Shown here: one piece after another, positions 27,022 through 35,864 of the stretch
Layout: the number at the start of each line of letters is the position of its first letter
How positions within the stretch are numbered: position 1 is the first letter of the stretch
Assembly (NCBI GenBank): GCA_004553595.1
Contig: SFKZ01000001.1
Location: forward strand, 372,001-436,000
Source of the DNA: Methanobrevibacter ruminantium
GTDB taxonomy: Archaea > Methanobacteriota > Methanobacteria > Methanobacteriales > Methanobacteriaceae
Length of the DNA stretch: 64,000 nt
Reading direction: 5' to 3'
Position numbers and translations under genes: made by a program
The notes under the pieces: generated by a model
Told to the model about the DNA's origin: nothing
Database searches by the model: none
The model's input: only the letters and a program-made list of their open reading frames with translations

Positions 27022-27828
27022 TTAGTGTTTTTGTTGTGTATTTTTAATTGTTTCAGTTAGTGCAATCAATGGATGTTGATCATCATCAATGATGGTTATG
27101 TCATCAAATGAATTCAATCCTTGTTTTTCAGCGGTTTTTTCCATACCTAACTTAATGTCCTTATGGAAATCCACAACATAGGAATCAATCTTATCCAATC
27201 CTAATTTTACAGAAGCAACTGCTCTGTGGTGCCCATCCACTAAAATGTATCTTTCACCACTTTTAACAACGATGATTGGTTCTGCCAATCCTTTTTCAAG
27301 TTCATAGGTTCTTCCTTGCAATTCATCAGCGTAAACCCTATCCTGTGTAGGTCTGATTTTATTTACAGGAACTTCCTCTCTTGTTAATGTGGTTTTAATG
27401 TCATAGAGCTTTTCCATGGTTTCCTTAAATGCATTGACTTTAGTTGGAGTTGACCTTTCAATATGTGATCTTACAATATCTGTGTTGGTCATAATTCCTT
27501 TCACATGTCTTTCCTTATCAACAACTGGAAGTCTTGAAATCCCATGTCTGAACATCACTCTTGATGCATCGTTAATGTGCATATCCTCTCTTGCAACGAT
27601 TACATCTGTAGACATTATTCCGCTTACTTGGTCAGTTACCCAATCCTTTAGCAATAAGTCGTAAGCAGTGATTATTCCAACGATTTGTCCTTCTTCATCA
27701 ACAACAGGATAACCGTCGTGCTTTGTTTGTTTCATTAATTTAATAACATCATTATTGAGAGTATCATATTTTACTGTAAATACGTCTTTTGTCATGTAGT
27801 CTCTTACAGTTGCCTTTTCTGTATCCAT
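27022..27828 (-). CDS. CBS-domain pair fused to ParB-like domain
   Basis: The 268-residue protein starts with two CBS domains (about residues 8-62 and 70-122, with YPVVDEEGQIVGIITAYDLL and LPVVDKERHVKGIMTNTDI), which usually sense adenine nucleotides. A ParB/sulfiredoxin-like domain follows (about 150-225: VPVNKIRPTQ, EPIIVVKSGERYILVDGHHR). The DGHHR motif at residues 198-202 resembles that of free serine kinases of the SerK/SbnI group rather than DNA-partitioning ParB. No DNA-binding C-terminal domain is present. GGAGG-GTGATT supports ATG 27828. It sits between gatB and hisE on the same strand. A nucleotide-regulated small-molecule kinase is possible but unproven. Confidence 0.8.
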   Translation of the reverse strand: MDTEKATVRDYMTKDVFTVKYDTLNNDVIKLMKQTKHDGYPVVDEEGQIVGIITAYDLLLKDWVTDQVSGIMSTDVIVAREDMHINDASRVMFRHGISRLPVVDKERHVKGIMTNTDIVRSHIERSTPTKVNAFKETMEKLYDIKTTLTREEVPVNKIRPTQDRVYADELQGRTYELEKGLAEPIIVVKSGERYILVDGHHRAVASVKLGLDKIDSYVVDFHKDIKLGMEKTAEKQGLNSFDDITIIDDDQHPLIALTETIKNTQQKH

Positions 27829-27888
27829 AATCACCCTCCTATATTGTAATTAAATTTTTGATAATCATAAAGAAAAATTGAAGAAGGT

Positions 27889-29244
27889 TTATTCTTCAAG
27901 CAATTCTTTTAAGATGTTTACAGTTTCTCTTGGGTCTGCTTTTCCTTTGGTTAATCTCATTACTTGACCCATCAAGAAGTTCAATGCACCTTTTTCACCG
28001 TTGTGGTAATCATCTACAGCTTTAGGGTTTTCTTCAACTGCCTGTTTAGCTGCAGCTTGAACTTCATCATCTTTTACTACACCAATCAATCCTAACTCTT
28101 CAGCTATTTGTTTTGGAGTTTGCTTGTTGTTTGGCATCTGTTCAATGATTCTTTGACCTGCTTTGGTAGTGATTTCCTTATTTAAGAGCATATTCAAGAA
28201 TTCAATCAAGTCATCTGCCAAGATTCCACTTTCTGCAAAGTCAAGCTTATTGTAAGTCAATACCCTTTTAAGTTCATCTCTCATCCATTTAGCTGCAAAT
28301 TTAGGGTCAACTTCTTTGGCAACTTCTTCGTAGCATTGAGCTAAATCAAGTTCTGAGGTAAGCACTTTTGCAGATTCCTCATCGATTCCATATTCAGCGA
28401 CAAATCTTTTCACTTTGTTGTGTGGTGCTTCAGGCATCACATCAAGAACCTTGTTGATTTGGTCATCACTGATTTTCATTGGTGGCAAATCAGGGTCTGG
28501 GATGAATCTGTAGTCATCTGCATTTTCCTTATCCCTCATTGAAACGGTAATCATTTGTGATTCCAAGAAAGCTCTGGTTTCCTGTTTGACTTCACGACCT
28601 CTTTTCAAGAGGTTTTTCTGTCTGATCACTTCGAAGTTCAATGCCTTGTATGCACCTTTAATGGAGTTGATGTTTTTCATTTCCACTCTGTTTCCACCAT
28701 TGATGGAAACGTTTACATCTGCTCTCATGGTACCTTCTCCACGAGCTCCTCCACTGTATTCCAATACTCTGATAAGCTCTTTTAAGAAGTTACGTGCCTC
28801 TTCTGGAGAGTGCATATCAGGTTCAGTTACGATTTCGATAAGTGGAATTCCAGAACGGTTGAAGTCCACAATACCTCTATCAGGTTTGTATTGTCCAGGG
28901 TCCTCTTCCATGTGAATTTCTCTGATTCTTACACCATTCAATTCCCCTTCGTAACCTATTGGTACAGAAGTTTTCTGATATCCGCAAGGCAAATCAGGGT
29001 AGTCATAGTGTTTTCTCATGAAATAAGTAAAGTTTTTATCAATTTTACAGTTAAGCATCAATGAAATCATTAAAGCGTTTTCAATAGCTTTTTCATTGGT
29101 TGGAAATGGTTTAGCACCTGGTTGGTTTAAACATACTGGGCAAACGTTTGTGTTTGCTGGTGCTTCTTGATAGTTTGTTGGACAGTTACAGAATAACTTT
29201 GAATCAGTTTCAAGTTGTACGTGAATCTCAAGTCCACACATCAT
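27889..29244 (-). CDS. gatB: Asp/Glu-tRNA amidotransferase subunit B
   Basis: GatB activates and amidates mischarged Asp-tRNA(Asn), or Glu-tRNA(Gln) in some systems, with GatA and GatC. The 451 residues include CGLEIHVQLETDSKLFC at the start, zinc-site cysteines (CNCPTNY and CPVCLNQPG), YPDLPCGYQKTSVPIG, and the C-terminal YqeY-like tail domain. GatA and GatC are not in the window. The start is odd: GGAGGG (29263-29268) lies 18 bases before the ATG but 6 bases before an ATA codon (29256) that would add DVNM-type residues; translation may begin there. Confidence 0.94.
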   Translation of the reverse strand: MMCGLEIHVQLETDSKLFCNCPTNYQEAPANTNVCPVCLNQPGAKPFPTNEKAIENALMISLMLNCKIDKNFTYFMRKHYDYPDLPCGYQKTSVPIGYEGELNGVRIREIHMEEDPGQYKPDRGIVDFNRSGIPLIEIVTEPDMHSPEEARNFLKELIRVLEYSGGARGEGTMRADVNVSINGGNRVEMKNINSIKGAYKALNFEVIRQKNLLKRGREVKQETRAFLESQMITVSMRDKENADDYRFIPDPDLPPMKISDDQINKVLDVMPEAPHNKVKRFVAEYGIDEESAKVLTSELDLAQCYEEVAKEVDPKFAAKWMRDELKRVLTYNKLDFAESGILADDLIEFLNMLLNKEITTKAGQRIIEQMPNNKQTPKQIAEELGLIGVVKDDEVQAAAKQAVEENPKAVDDYHNGEKGALNFLMGQVMRLTKGKADPRETVNILKELLEE

Positions 29245-29502
29245 ATTTACGTCTATATTAATCCCTCCAAGGATTTTTAAATATTATGTTAATTGTTTTT
29301 TTAATTAAATAAGAATAAGTAGTTAATAGAAATAAGCAGTTAACTTAAGAAAAGTTATTTAAAAGTTATGTTAATTAACTATAAATTCATCTTATGTTAA
29401 TTTATGTACTATTATATTTATAAAGATTTTCTTTATATAAGATATTATAATAAAACATTAGATTTTAAAATCATTAAAAATAAGAATTATATGATTTGTT
29501 AA

Positions 29503-30498
29503 TTATTTAAATTTGTTTTTCAAGGAATCCTTAATGTATCTTTTTATGTATTGGTCTAATTTTGGGCTGATTTCACTTTTTTCAGGGCCTAATTTGCTTT
29601 TGTCTGTAAAGGTTCCCTTGAGGGTTCTTCCAGTCCATTTAACTTCCTCTTCAACTCTTTTACCATATTTGGTTCCAAACATTTTAAAGAGTGGGAACTT
29701 AGTTATTCCATTAGCTCCGCTTAAGATAAGGATTCCAATATTTGCCAAGTTGTCAGTCCATGTTCCACAGATGATTTCCAAGTCAGGAAATTCAAGTCTT
29801 ATTATGGAGACTACCTTGGCATAGTATAATGATGCTGGCTGGGAACTGTTTACATACTCAGTTTCGGGGTGAGGATTTAGAGAATAAAAGATTACTCTAT
29901 CAATTTTATGTGCTCTGATGTAATCCTTTAGGTATTCCACATCTTCAAAGCTTTCTCCAAGGCCTAAGATTATTGTAATCGCTTTTTTGAATCCCAAGTC
30001 TCCTGCCTTATCCAACATATCACTGATTTGATCCAATGGCTTGCTTGGGCAAACATCCTTTTGAAACTCCGGATTTGCAGCTTCAACAGCTCCTGTGATT
30101 CCTTTTATCTCAGAGCCATATTCATCCAATTCAGAGGTGATTCCTGTGTTTAGCCAGACCCCATCACCAGTGATTGAGTGTATGTTTTCAGCTATTGACT
30201 TGATTTCTGCAGTAGTGAATGATTTGTATCCTCCAGATAGGAATTCTATATTCCATCCGAGTCTGCTGCATATTTCCGCTTCAGCCAATATATTGTTCAC
30301 TCTACGTTTTGCTTTAGTCGGATCTTTGATTTTGTTTTTTTGAGTGCTCATATAGCAGAATTTGCAGTCTCCCTTATCGCACCACCATGATAAAAAAACA
30401 GCTCTTTCTAAGCTTATTTCACTATATCCCTTTTTTAAGCTAAGATTATTTGCTTTGGTGATTAATTCAAGTGTTTCAATGCTGTTTATATCATTCAT
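29503..30498 (-). CDS. Radical SAM protein with CX4CX2C cluster motif
   Basis: The 331-residue protein has a radical SAM core. The cluster cysteines are at positions 40, 45 and 48 (WWCDKGDCKFCYMS), a CX4CX2C spacing instead of the common CX3CX2C. Downstream elements fit the barrel: a GG-type SAM site (FLSGGYKSF), GITGAVEAANPEF, IILGLGESFEDV and SLNPHPETEY. It resembles biotin-synthase-like radical SAM enzymes of methanogens, but the substrate is unknown; it is not next to the biotin genes. A basic tail (KRYIKDSLKNKFK) ends the protein. It has a probable promoter of its own. Confidence 0.82.
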   Translation of the reverse strand: MNDINSIETLELITKANNLSLKKGYSEISLERAVFLSWWCDKGDCKFCYMSTQKNKIKDPTKAKRRVNNILAEAEICSRLGWNIEFLSGGYKSFTTAEIKSIAENIHSITGDGVWLNTGITSELDEYGSEIKGITGAVEAANPEFQKDVCPSKPLDQISDMLDKAGDLGFKKAITIILGLGESFEDVEYLKDYIRAHKIDRVIFYSLNPHPETEYVNSSQPASLYYAKVVSIIRLEFPDLEIICGTWTDNLANIGILILSGANGITKFPLFKMFGTKYGKRVEEEVKWTGRTLKGTFTDKSKLGPEKSEISPKLDQYIKRYIKDSLKNKFK

Positions 30499-30640
30499 GG
30501 TTTCGCCTTTTGCCTTTGTCTTTCTTTAATAATTTATATTCATTCTCATATATTAAATTTATATATTAAAATTATTATTATTAAGTTTTGAAAATATTAA
30601 GTGATATTGTATTTTTTCATTTTTTTAGATTATTTTTATA

Positions 30641-30656
30641 GAAACATTTATATACT
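30641..30656 (+). promoter_or_regulatory. BRE/TATA promoter of tRNA cluster
   Basis: GAAACATTTATATACT is a textbook archaeal BRE plus TATA box, with predicted initiation near 30680, about 50 bases before the first of five tRNAs. Confidence 0.7.
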
Positions 30657-30732
30657 ATGTTAATCAACATAATATTACTGTATTGTTCAGTATGTATTTT
30701 TAAAACTATGATTTGCAAGCATGGGTTGTTTT

Positions 30733-30805
<73 letters not shown>

Positions 30806-30810
30806 CTTTT

Positions 30811-30884
30811 GGGCCCATAGCTTAGCCAGGTAGAGCGCTCGGCTCATAACCGGGATGTCATGGGTTCGAATCCCATTGGGCCCA
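30811..30884 (+). tRNA. tRNA with CAT anticodon, elongator Met likely
   Basis: Acceptor GGGCCCA/TGGGCCC, anticodon loop CTCATAA, discriminator A. It lacks the A1-U72 pair of the initiator at 4269. A CAT anticodon can also belong to tRNA-Ile2, in which C34 is modified to agmatidine; the sequence alone does not settle this. Confidence 0.9.
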
Positions 30885-30916
30885 TTGTATAATCTAGTTT
30901 TATTGCATTCGTATTT

Positions 30917-30994
<78 letters not shown>

Positions 30995-31042
30995 TTTTTT
31001 ATATTTGAAAGATATTTGGGAATCTCCTTCCCTCTCTTAGTA

Positions 31043-31125
31043 GCGGGGGTGTCCGAGCGGCCAAAGGAGACAGGCTTAGGACCTGTTGACGCAGGTCTAC
31101 CAGGGTTCGAATCCCTGCTCCCGCA
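31043..31125 (+). tRNA. tRNA-Leu (TAG)
   Basis: A class II tRNA with a long variable arm (GACGCAGGTCTA region), acceptor GCGGGGG/CTCCCGC with one G-U pair, anticodon loop CTTAGGA, discriminator A. Confidence 0.94.
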
Positions 31126-31169
31126 TATTCTTTATTTTTTAGTTTTTATTCCTATTATGGTATTCATTT

Positions 31170-31242
31170 GCCGGGGTAGGGTAGGCGGTCATCCTACGGG
31201 ACTGTGGATCCTGTGACTCGGGTTCAAATCTCGGCCCCGGCC
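31170..31242 (+). tRNA. tRNA-His (GTG)
   Basis: Acceptor GCCGGGG/CCCCGGC with discriminator C, and anticodon GTG in loop CTGTGGA. The base before position 1 is T, so the extra G-1 needed for histidylation is not encoded and must be added after transcription if used. Confidence 0.93.
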
Positions 31243-31309
31243 CCATTTTTAAACTATTTTTATTATTTAAACTCTATTTAGATTACTTTTTATTTCATAT
31301 TTTTCATTT

Positions 31310-31366
31310 CATTCATTAATTTTATTCATCAATTTCATTCATTAATTTTATTCATCAATTTCATTT
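31310..31366. repeat. 26-bp tandem repeat, two copies
   Basis: A unit CATTCATTAATTTTATTCAT plus CAATTT (26 bases) is present twice (31310-31335, 31336-31361) with a partial third. It lies between tRNA-His and hjc and has no visible function. Confidence 0.75.
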
Positions 31367-31457
31367 TTTGATTACTTTTCAAATGCTCTAACTGCTTTTA
31401 TTTATATGTAAAGAAATAAACTAAATATAATTAGGTTACATTTGAGTGGGTTTTAAT

Positions 31458-31865
31458 ATGGCTAAAAAAGGTTCAGCTGAAGAAAGAGATTTAGTTCACA
31501 AATTATGGGATAGAGGTTTTGCAGCTATGAGAGCCCCGGCATCTGGAGGAGCTACTAAAAAGCCGTTGCCGGATGTTATAGCTGGAAATGGCAAGACATA
31601 CTTGGCTATTGAAGTAAAGACAACTACTAAAGATAAAATATATATTGATTATCCTCAAATTGATGCTCTAATAGAGTTTTCAGAGACTTTTGGTGCAGAT
31701 CCATATCTTGGTGTAAAATTCAAATACACAAAATGGTTCTTCCTATCTCCGGATTTAATTGAGAAAACTAGAAATGGAAATTATAAGGTGGAGAAGAACT
31801 ATTGTTTGGAAAAGGCATATGAGATTGATGAAATCTGTGGCTTTGAAAAGCAAGTCAAATTTTAA
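31458..31865 (+). CDS. hjc: Holliday junction resolvase Hjc
   Basis: Hjc is the archaeal endonuclease that resolves four-way DNA junctions in recombination. The 135-residue length is typical. The PD-(D/E)XK site is visible: a Glu in KKGSAEERDLVHKL, Asp in PLPDVIAG, and AIEVKTTTKDKIYI, followed by QIDALIEFSETFG. ATG 31458 gives the usual MAKKGSAEER start; an in-frame GTG at 31446 is less likely. It lies inside the tRNA gene cluster. Confidence 0.95.
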   Translation: MAKKGSAEERDLVHKLWDRGFAAMRAPASGGATKKPLPDVIAGNGKTYLAIEVKTTTKDKIYIDYPQIDALIEFSETFGADPYLGVKFKYTKWFFLSPDLIEKTRNGNYKVEKNYCLEKAYEIDEICGFEKQVKF

Positions 31866-31960
31866 TATTCCTTAAACATTCTATTCTCATTTTCCTATTT
31901 TTCATTTTCCTATTTTTGTTATTTCAAAAATTCTTATTTTATTTTTTTTATTTTATCAAT

Positions 31961-31973
31961 AAGTTTATATATC
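31961..31973 (+). promoter_or_regulatory. TATA promoter of tRNA-Cys and tRNA-Trp
   Basis: AAGTTTATATATC is a good archaeal TATA box; predicted initiation is near 31995, about 16 bases before tRNA-Cys. Confidence 0.65.
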
Positions 31974-32010
31974 ATTAAAACATAATTTATAATACTGTAT
32001 TATTATTTAT

Positions 32011-32082
32011 GCCAAGATAGCTTAGAGGCGAAGCGGTTGGCTGCAGACCAATTACACGGGAGTTCAAATCTCTCTCTTGGCT
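32011..32082 (+). tRNA. tRNA-Cys (GCA)
   Basis: Acceptor GCCAAGA/TCTTGGC, anticodon loop CTGCAGA in a TTGG/CCAA stem, discriminator T at 32082. It precedes tRNA-Trp by 38 bases and probably shares its transcript. Confidence 0.93.
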
Positions 32083-32120
32083 TTAGGTTAACATATTTCA
32101 TATGTTAATCTATTAAGTAT

Positions 32121-32276
32121 GGGGTTATGGTGTAACCTGGCATCATCTGGGACTCCAGTTGTCTTTGAAGAAATACGCGTAGTCTGATAATCAGTATACA
32201 TTGGTTATGTGATGACCAATTGGAGTACTGAGGCAAGAGAAATCCTAGGATCGGGGTTCAAATCCCTGTGACCCCA
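32121..32276 (+). tRNA. tRNA-Trp (CCA) with 83-base intron
   Basis: Exons 32121-32158 and 32242-32276 form a cloverleaf with acceptor GGGGTTA/TGACCCC, discriminator A and anticodon CCA (32155-32157). The intron follows position 37, the standard site in archaeal tRNA-Trp. Exon-intron pairings (CTC with GAG, and TTGTC with GGCAA) flank 3-base bulges, as in a bulge-helix-bulge motif cut by the splicing endonuclease; the exact cut may be off by one base. The intron can be read as a C/D guide RNA. Confidence 0.92.
32159..32241 (+). ncRNA. C/D-box guide RNA within tRNA-Trp intron
   Basis: Boxes in order are C-like TTGAAGA (about 32165-32171), D' CTGA (32184-32187), C' GTGATGA (32209-32215) and D CTGA (32228-32231). 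The guide before box D pairs with ACTCCAGTTG across the 5' splice junction. The base opposite the fifth guide nucleotide is 32155, the first anticodon base C34. This agrees with the Cm34 guide known in the haloarchaeal tRNA-Trp intron. The D' guide does not match the region around U39 that is targeted in haloarchaea. Confidence 0.75.
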
Positions 32277-32480
32277 TTTTTACTTAACTTTTTACTATTT
32301 TTATTTAGATTTTTTCAATTTTTTCATTCATATTTTATAGTATATTTTAGGTAAATTTTTCATTATTTCCATTATTTTTTTATTCTTTCTTATTTTTTTA
32401 GCCTATTTTAGGTTAAGTTTATTTACTATTCTTTAAAGAATATTTAATAGATTCTAAATTTATTTTTTTTAAGTGATATT

Positions 32481-33128
32481 ATGGAAAAAATCAATAATGT
32501 TTATTGTATTGAAGGTGTAATGGCTGATTCCAATTCATATTTGATTGACAACACTAATTCAGATACTGAATATGATTACATTTTAGTGGATGCTGGAACT
32601 GGTCAGAGCAATTCAAACTTATTTTCAAAAATCAAAGAGATAGGCATTGAGCCAGAGGATATAGACTTGATTGTAAACACTCATTGTCACTATGATCATG
32701 TTGGCGGAAATGACTTTTTCCCAAATGCAAAAATAGCTATCCATAAGATTGATGCTATTGCTCTTAGGGATCCAGAAAGTGAATTGACAGTTTCATCATT
32801 ATTCGGTTCAATTGTCAGAAGGCATGATGTTGATATCGAACTTGAAGAAGGAGATAAAATAGCTAATTTTGAAGTCATTAATACCCCTGGGCATACCAAA
32901 GGGGGAATATCATTATATGATGGTGAGATTCTCATTAGTGGCGATACCATTTTTTCAAATGGTGGAGTAGGCCGTATGGATATTGGTGGGGATCCAAATG
33001 ACATGAGGGAGTCCTTGCTTCGTTTGAAGGAGTTGGATGCTGAATATTTGCTTCCAGGGCATGGTCCTTGGGTGAAAAATGCCAATCAGCATGTTGAAAT
33101 GTCTTGCATGATGATGGGGATAAGATAA
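32481..33128 (+). CDS. Metallo-beta-lactamase fold hydrolase
   Basis: A 215-residue soluble hydrolase of the MBL superfamily. Metal ligands are clear: NTHCHYDHVGG (HxHxDH type), TPGHTKGGISLY, GDTIFSNGGVGRMD and a final LLPGHGPW. The order and spacing are those of glyoxalase II-like proteins, but the substrate cannot be named. GTGAT precedes ATG 32481. No operon partner is apparent. Confidence 0.88.
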   Translation: MEKINNVYCIEGVMADSNSYLIDNTNSDTEYDYILVDAGTGQSNSNLFSKIKEIGIEPEDIDLIVNTHCHYDHVGGNDFFPNAKIAIHKIDAIALRDPESELTVSSLFGSIVRRHDVDIELEEGDKIANFEVINTPGHTKGGISLYDGEILISGDTIFSNGGVGRMDIGGDPNDMRESLLRLKELDAEYLLPGHGPWVKNANQHVEMSCMMMGIR

Positions 33129-33220
33129 TGATTATGTTATTCCTTTTTTATTGAAAAAATAGTTAGTTTTAATAGTTGTGAATTAAATTTTCATTCATAA
33201 AAAAATTTGGGATTATGGAT

Positions 33221-33895
33221 TTAAAATCTGAATAATCCTCCAGTGCCCATAAATTTCTTTTCAGCTTTTTCAAAGGCATTTCTTTTAACAAGAATTGAAA
33301 TCTTGTCACCGTTGCTTAATATGTCATCAGGTTGAGGAATTTCCAATTCGTGATTGCCTTTGTTTTTAGAGATGATAATGTAATCCTTGGTTGGAGAGAA
33401 TTCCGAAACTTTCTTTCCAAATACCTTAGGGTTTTGAATGGTCATATCCAAAATCTCTGCATTACCTGCACCAAATGCCATTAAGTCTGCTACATTTGGC
33501 CTTGTAATTACTTTTTCGAGGAATCCGGCTGCAGTTCTTTCAGGACTGATTACCTTATCAATTCCAACTTTCTTAAATGCCTCTTCGTGGTCAGGGTTAC
33601 TTACTCTAGCAATGATTTTGCCATCAGTGTATTCCTTAACAAGAATACAGGACAATAGGTTTGATTCATCATTACCAGTAGTTGCTACAAAAACATCTGC
33701 CTCTTCAATATTCGCTTCTTCCAATGTTTTTGTATCGGTTCCATTACCGCAAATGACCATTGCATCCAATTCCTCTGAAGCTTGATCACATAAGTCATCA
33801 TTGCTTTCAATAATTGTTACATCATAACCATGAATGATTAAACGGTCTGCAAGGGAAAGCCCTACACGACCTCCTCCCATAATCACAATATACAT
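33221..33895 (-). CDS. trkA: TrkA-type potassium uptake regulator
   Basis: This cytosolic gating subunit binds nucleotides and controls the TrkH potassium channel. The 224 residues contain an RCK_N Rossmann domain (about 1-120: IVIMGGGRVGLSLADRL, VICGNGTDTKTLEEANI, VATTGNDESNLLS) and an RCK_C domain (about 135-215: KDYIIISKNKGNHELEIPQPDDIL). ATG 33895 has AGGTG upstream; the GTG at 33904 overlaps that site. It follows trkH on the same strand after a 243-base gap. Confidence 0.93.
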   Translation of the reverse strand: MYIVIMGGGRVGLSLADRLIIHGYDVTIIESNDDLCDQASEELDAMVICGNGTDTKTLEEANIEEADVFVATTGNDESNLLSCILVKEYTDGKIIARVSNPDHEEAFKKVGIDKVISPERTAAGFLEKVITRPNVADLMAFGAGNAEILDMTIQNPKVFGKKVSEFSPTKDYIIISKNKGNHELEIPQPDDILSNGDKISILVKRNAFEKAEKKFMGTGGLFRF

Positions 33896-34138
33896 AACAA
33901 ACACCTAAAAACTTTTTTTCAATGAATAAAAATTACAATAATTTTCTTAAAAATCACTAATATTTATAATCATTAATTTTGTGGTAATTTTCAAAAATTT
34001 TTATGAAAATTAACATATTGTTTTAATATCTCAATTTATATTTATAAATCTTTCGTAATGTTAGTTTTTATCTATTAAAACAATAATAAAAGGAGTGTTT
34101 TTAAGGTGGCTTTTAAAGGGTAAGGGAATGGTGATTTT

Positions 34139-35617
34139 TTATTCACCAGAACCATTTTTCTTAATGTTTTTAAATCTTCTTGCTGGGTTTATTAATCCCG
34201 CGATTGTTCTAAATACCACTAGAACTGGTATGATTTCCAATCTTCCAATCCACATTAGGAAAATCAAGGTTAATTTTAAAGGGGTTGGTAATCCACCAAA
34301 GACTATGCCTGTACTTAAACCGTTATTGCTTTGTATGGAAATAACGTCAAATAATGCTGTAAATGGGTCATATCCATATAGGGTCATAATGATCCATCCG
34401 CATACAAGGAATATCAGGAATGTCACGATATATGCTGATGCCTCTTTAATCTCCCTTTCATTTATTTTCTTTCCACCAATTTTTGTGCTTACAACCCTTC
34501 CTTCTGGTGAAACCAGGTTAGTTACGGTTAAGTTCATTCCTTTAATCACAGTAATGACCCTAATAAGCTTTAAACCCCCTCCAGTGGATCCTGAAGAACC
34601 CCCGATGAGCATTAAAACCATTAAAACAATAAGGGAAGCACTGCCCCATCTTGCAAGTTCATATGGGGGAACTACATCTGCACCGGTAGTTGTAATTGCA
34701 GAAACGATAGTGAACAATTCTTCTATAGGGACCATTTTATTTGTTATTAAAATAAATGCACTTGCAATGACAATCAAGCAAATAAGCAATTGGAACTGAA
34801 CATCCTTCAAAACAGATTTTCCTCTTGTTTTGACAATCTTATAATGGATGGAAAAGCTTGTTGCACCTAGAATCATTAAAGCCATAGTGATAATGTAAAC
34901 CAAGCTGTTTTGATAGAATCCAACATTCGCATTTTTGATTGACATTCCTCCAGTGGAAATGCTGGTAAATGTAAGGTTTACTGCATCAAATATTGGAAGG
35001 CCAGCTAAAATAAAAAGAATTATTCCTGCAGCGGTATAGATTAGATAAATTTCTAAAGCCTTTCTTAAGGTATTTGCAATGTTTGGCTTGATTTTTTCCT
35101 CTCTTGCTTCTGATTTGTATAATCTTGATGCTGCAGTACCTGATCTGATTAGAATTCCGATAAATATAATTACGATTCCCAATCCACCTATCCATTGTTC
35201 CAAACTTCTCAAGAATAAGATAGATTTAGGCAAGATTTCAACATTTACAAAAAAAGTCATTCCACTACCTGTCCATGCAGACATGTTTTCAAAAAGTGCA
35301 TCAACAAAATGGATATCTAATGAAAGAGCCATGATTGAAGCTCCAATCAATGAAGCCCATAGCCATGCAAAGGATGATATCAACATTCCATGCTTTAGTC
35401 TAAGCTTGTTGTAATTTGAGAATTTTTTAGTGAAAGCGGTTCCCAAAAAGAATGAGATAAAGCAAGGAATTAAAAAAGCGCTAACTTTAATGTACTCTCC
35501 GTAGATTAATGCAACTAGTATGGGGGCTAATAAAACAACACCTAATCCTTGCATAATGTATCCTAAATAATGGAGTACAACCAACAAATCCGCTTTAGTG
35601 ATATATTTCCTTTTCAT
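34139..35617 (-). CDS. trkH: TrkH family potassium transporter
   Basis: The 492-residue integral membrane protein carries four pore-loop repeats of the Trk/Ktr/HKT superfamily, with the Gly-containing filter segments in SAWTGSGMTFF, FTSISTGGMSI, ITTTGADVVPP and SIQSNNGLSTG. About eight to ten membrane helices are predicted. It is the ion-conducting partner of the TrkA protein encoded 243 bases downstream. K+ accumulation in methanogens supports turgor and enzyme function. Confidence 0.93.
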   Translation of the reverse strand: MKRKYITKADLLVVLHYLGYIMQGLGVVLLAPILVALIYGEYIKVSAFLIPCFISFFLGTAFTKKFSNYNKLRLKHGMLISSFAWLWASLIGASIMALSLDIHFVDALFENMSAWTGSGMTFFVNVEILPKSILFLRSLEQWIGGLGIVIIFIGILIRSGTAASRLYKSEAREEKIKPNIANTLRKALEIYLIYTAAGIILFILAGLPIFDAVNLTFTSISTGGMSIKNANVGFYQNSLVYIITMALMILGATSFSIHYKIVKTRGKSVLKDVQFQLLICLIVIASAFILITNKMVPIEELFTIVSAITTTGADVVPPYELARWGSASLIVLMVLMLIGGSSGSTGGGLKLIRVITVIKGMNLTVTNLVSPEGRVVSTKIGGKKINEREIKEASAYIVTFLIFLVCGWIIMTLYGYDPFTALFDVISIQSNNGLSTGIVFGGLPTPLKLTLIFLMWIGRLEIIPVLVVFRTIAGLINPARRFKNIKKNGSGE

Positions 35618-35864
35618 ACAAATATGGATTATACTTTTGCATATTTAAATATTATTATAGTTTAGTTTTTATATATGCAAACTATACAGGGTTAGGATGC
35701 TGATTTTTTTATTTTGTTTTTATACTAACAAACTATACCAAGTTAAATATATAATTTTAAATAAAAGATTTGTTAAATATTTTATTGTTGAGATTATTTT
35801 TATCATTTAATCTACAAATTTTTCAAAATGATTTTCTATAATTAAAGTAGCAGTAGTTGATAAA

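Noticed and set aside
27593..29064. Plus-strand frames over the CBS-ParB and gatB genes
   Set aside because: They are antisense to genes with clear domains and lack ribosome sites.
33989..34020. ATGAAAATT-type palindrome near trkA as a further member of the TCATGA motif group
   Set aside because: It lacks the TCATGA core and looks like ordinary AT-rich DNA.
34095..34799. A 234-codon plus-strand frame
   Set aside because: It is antisense to trkH, which shows the full pore motifs; the frame is a shadow of its hydrophobic codons.
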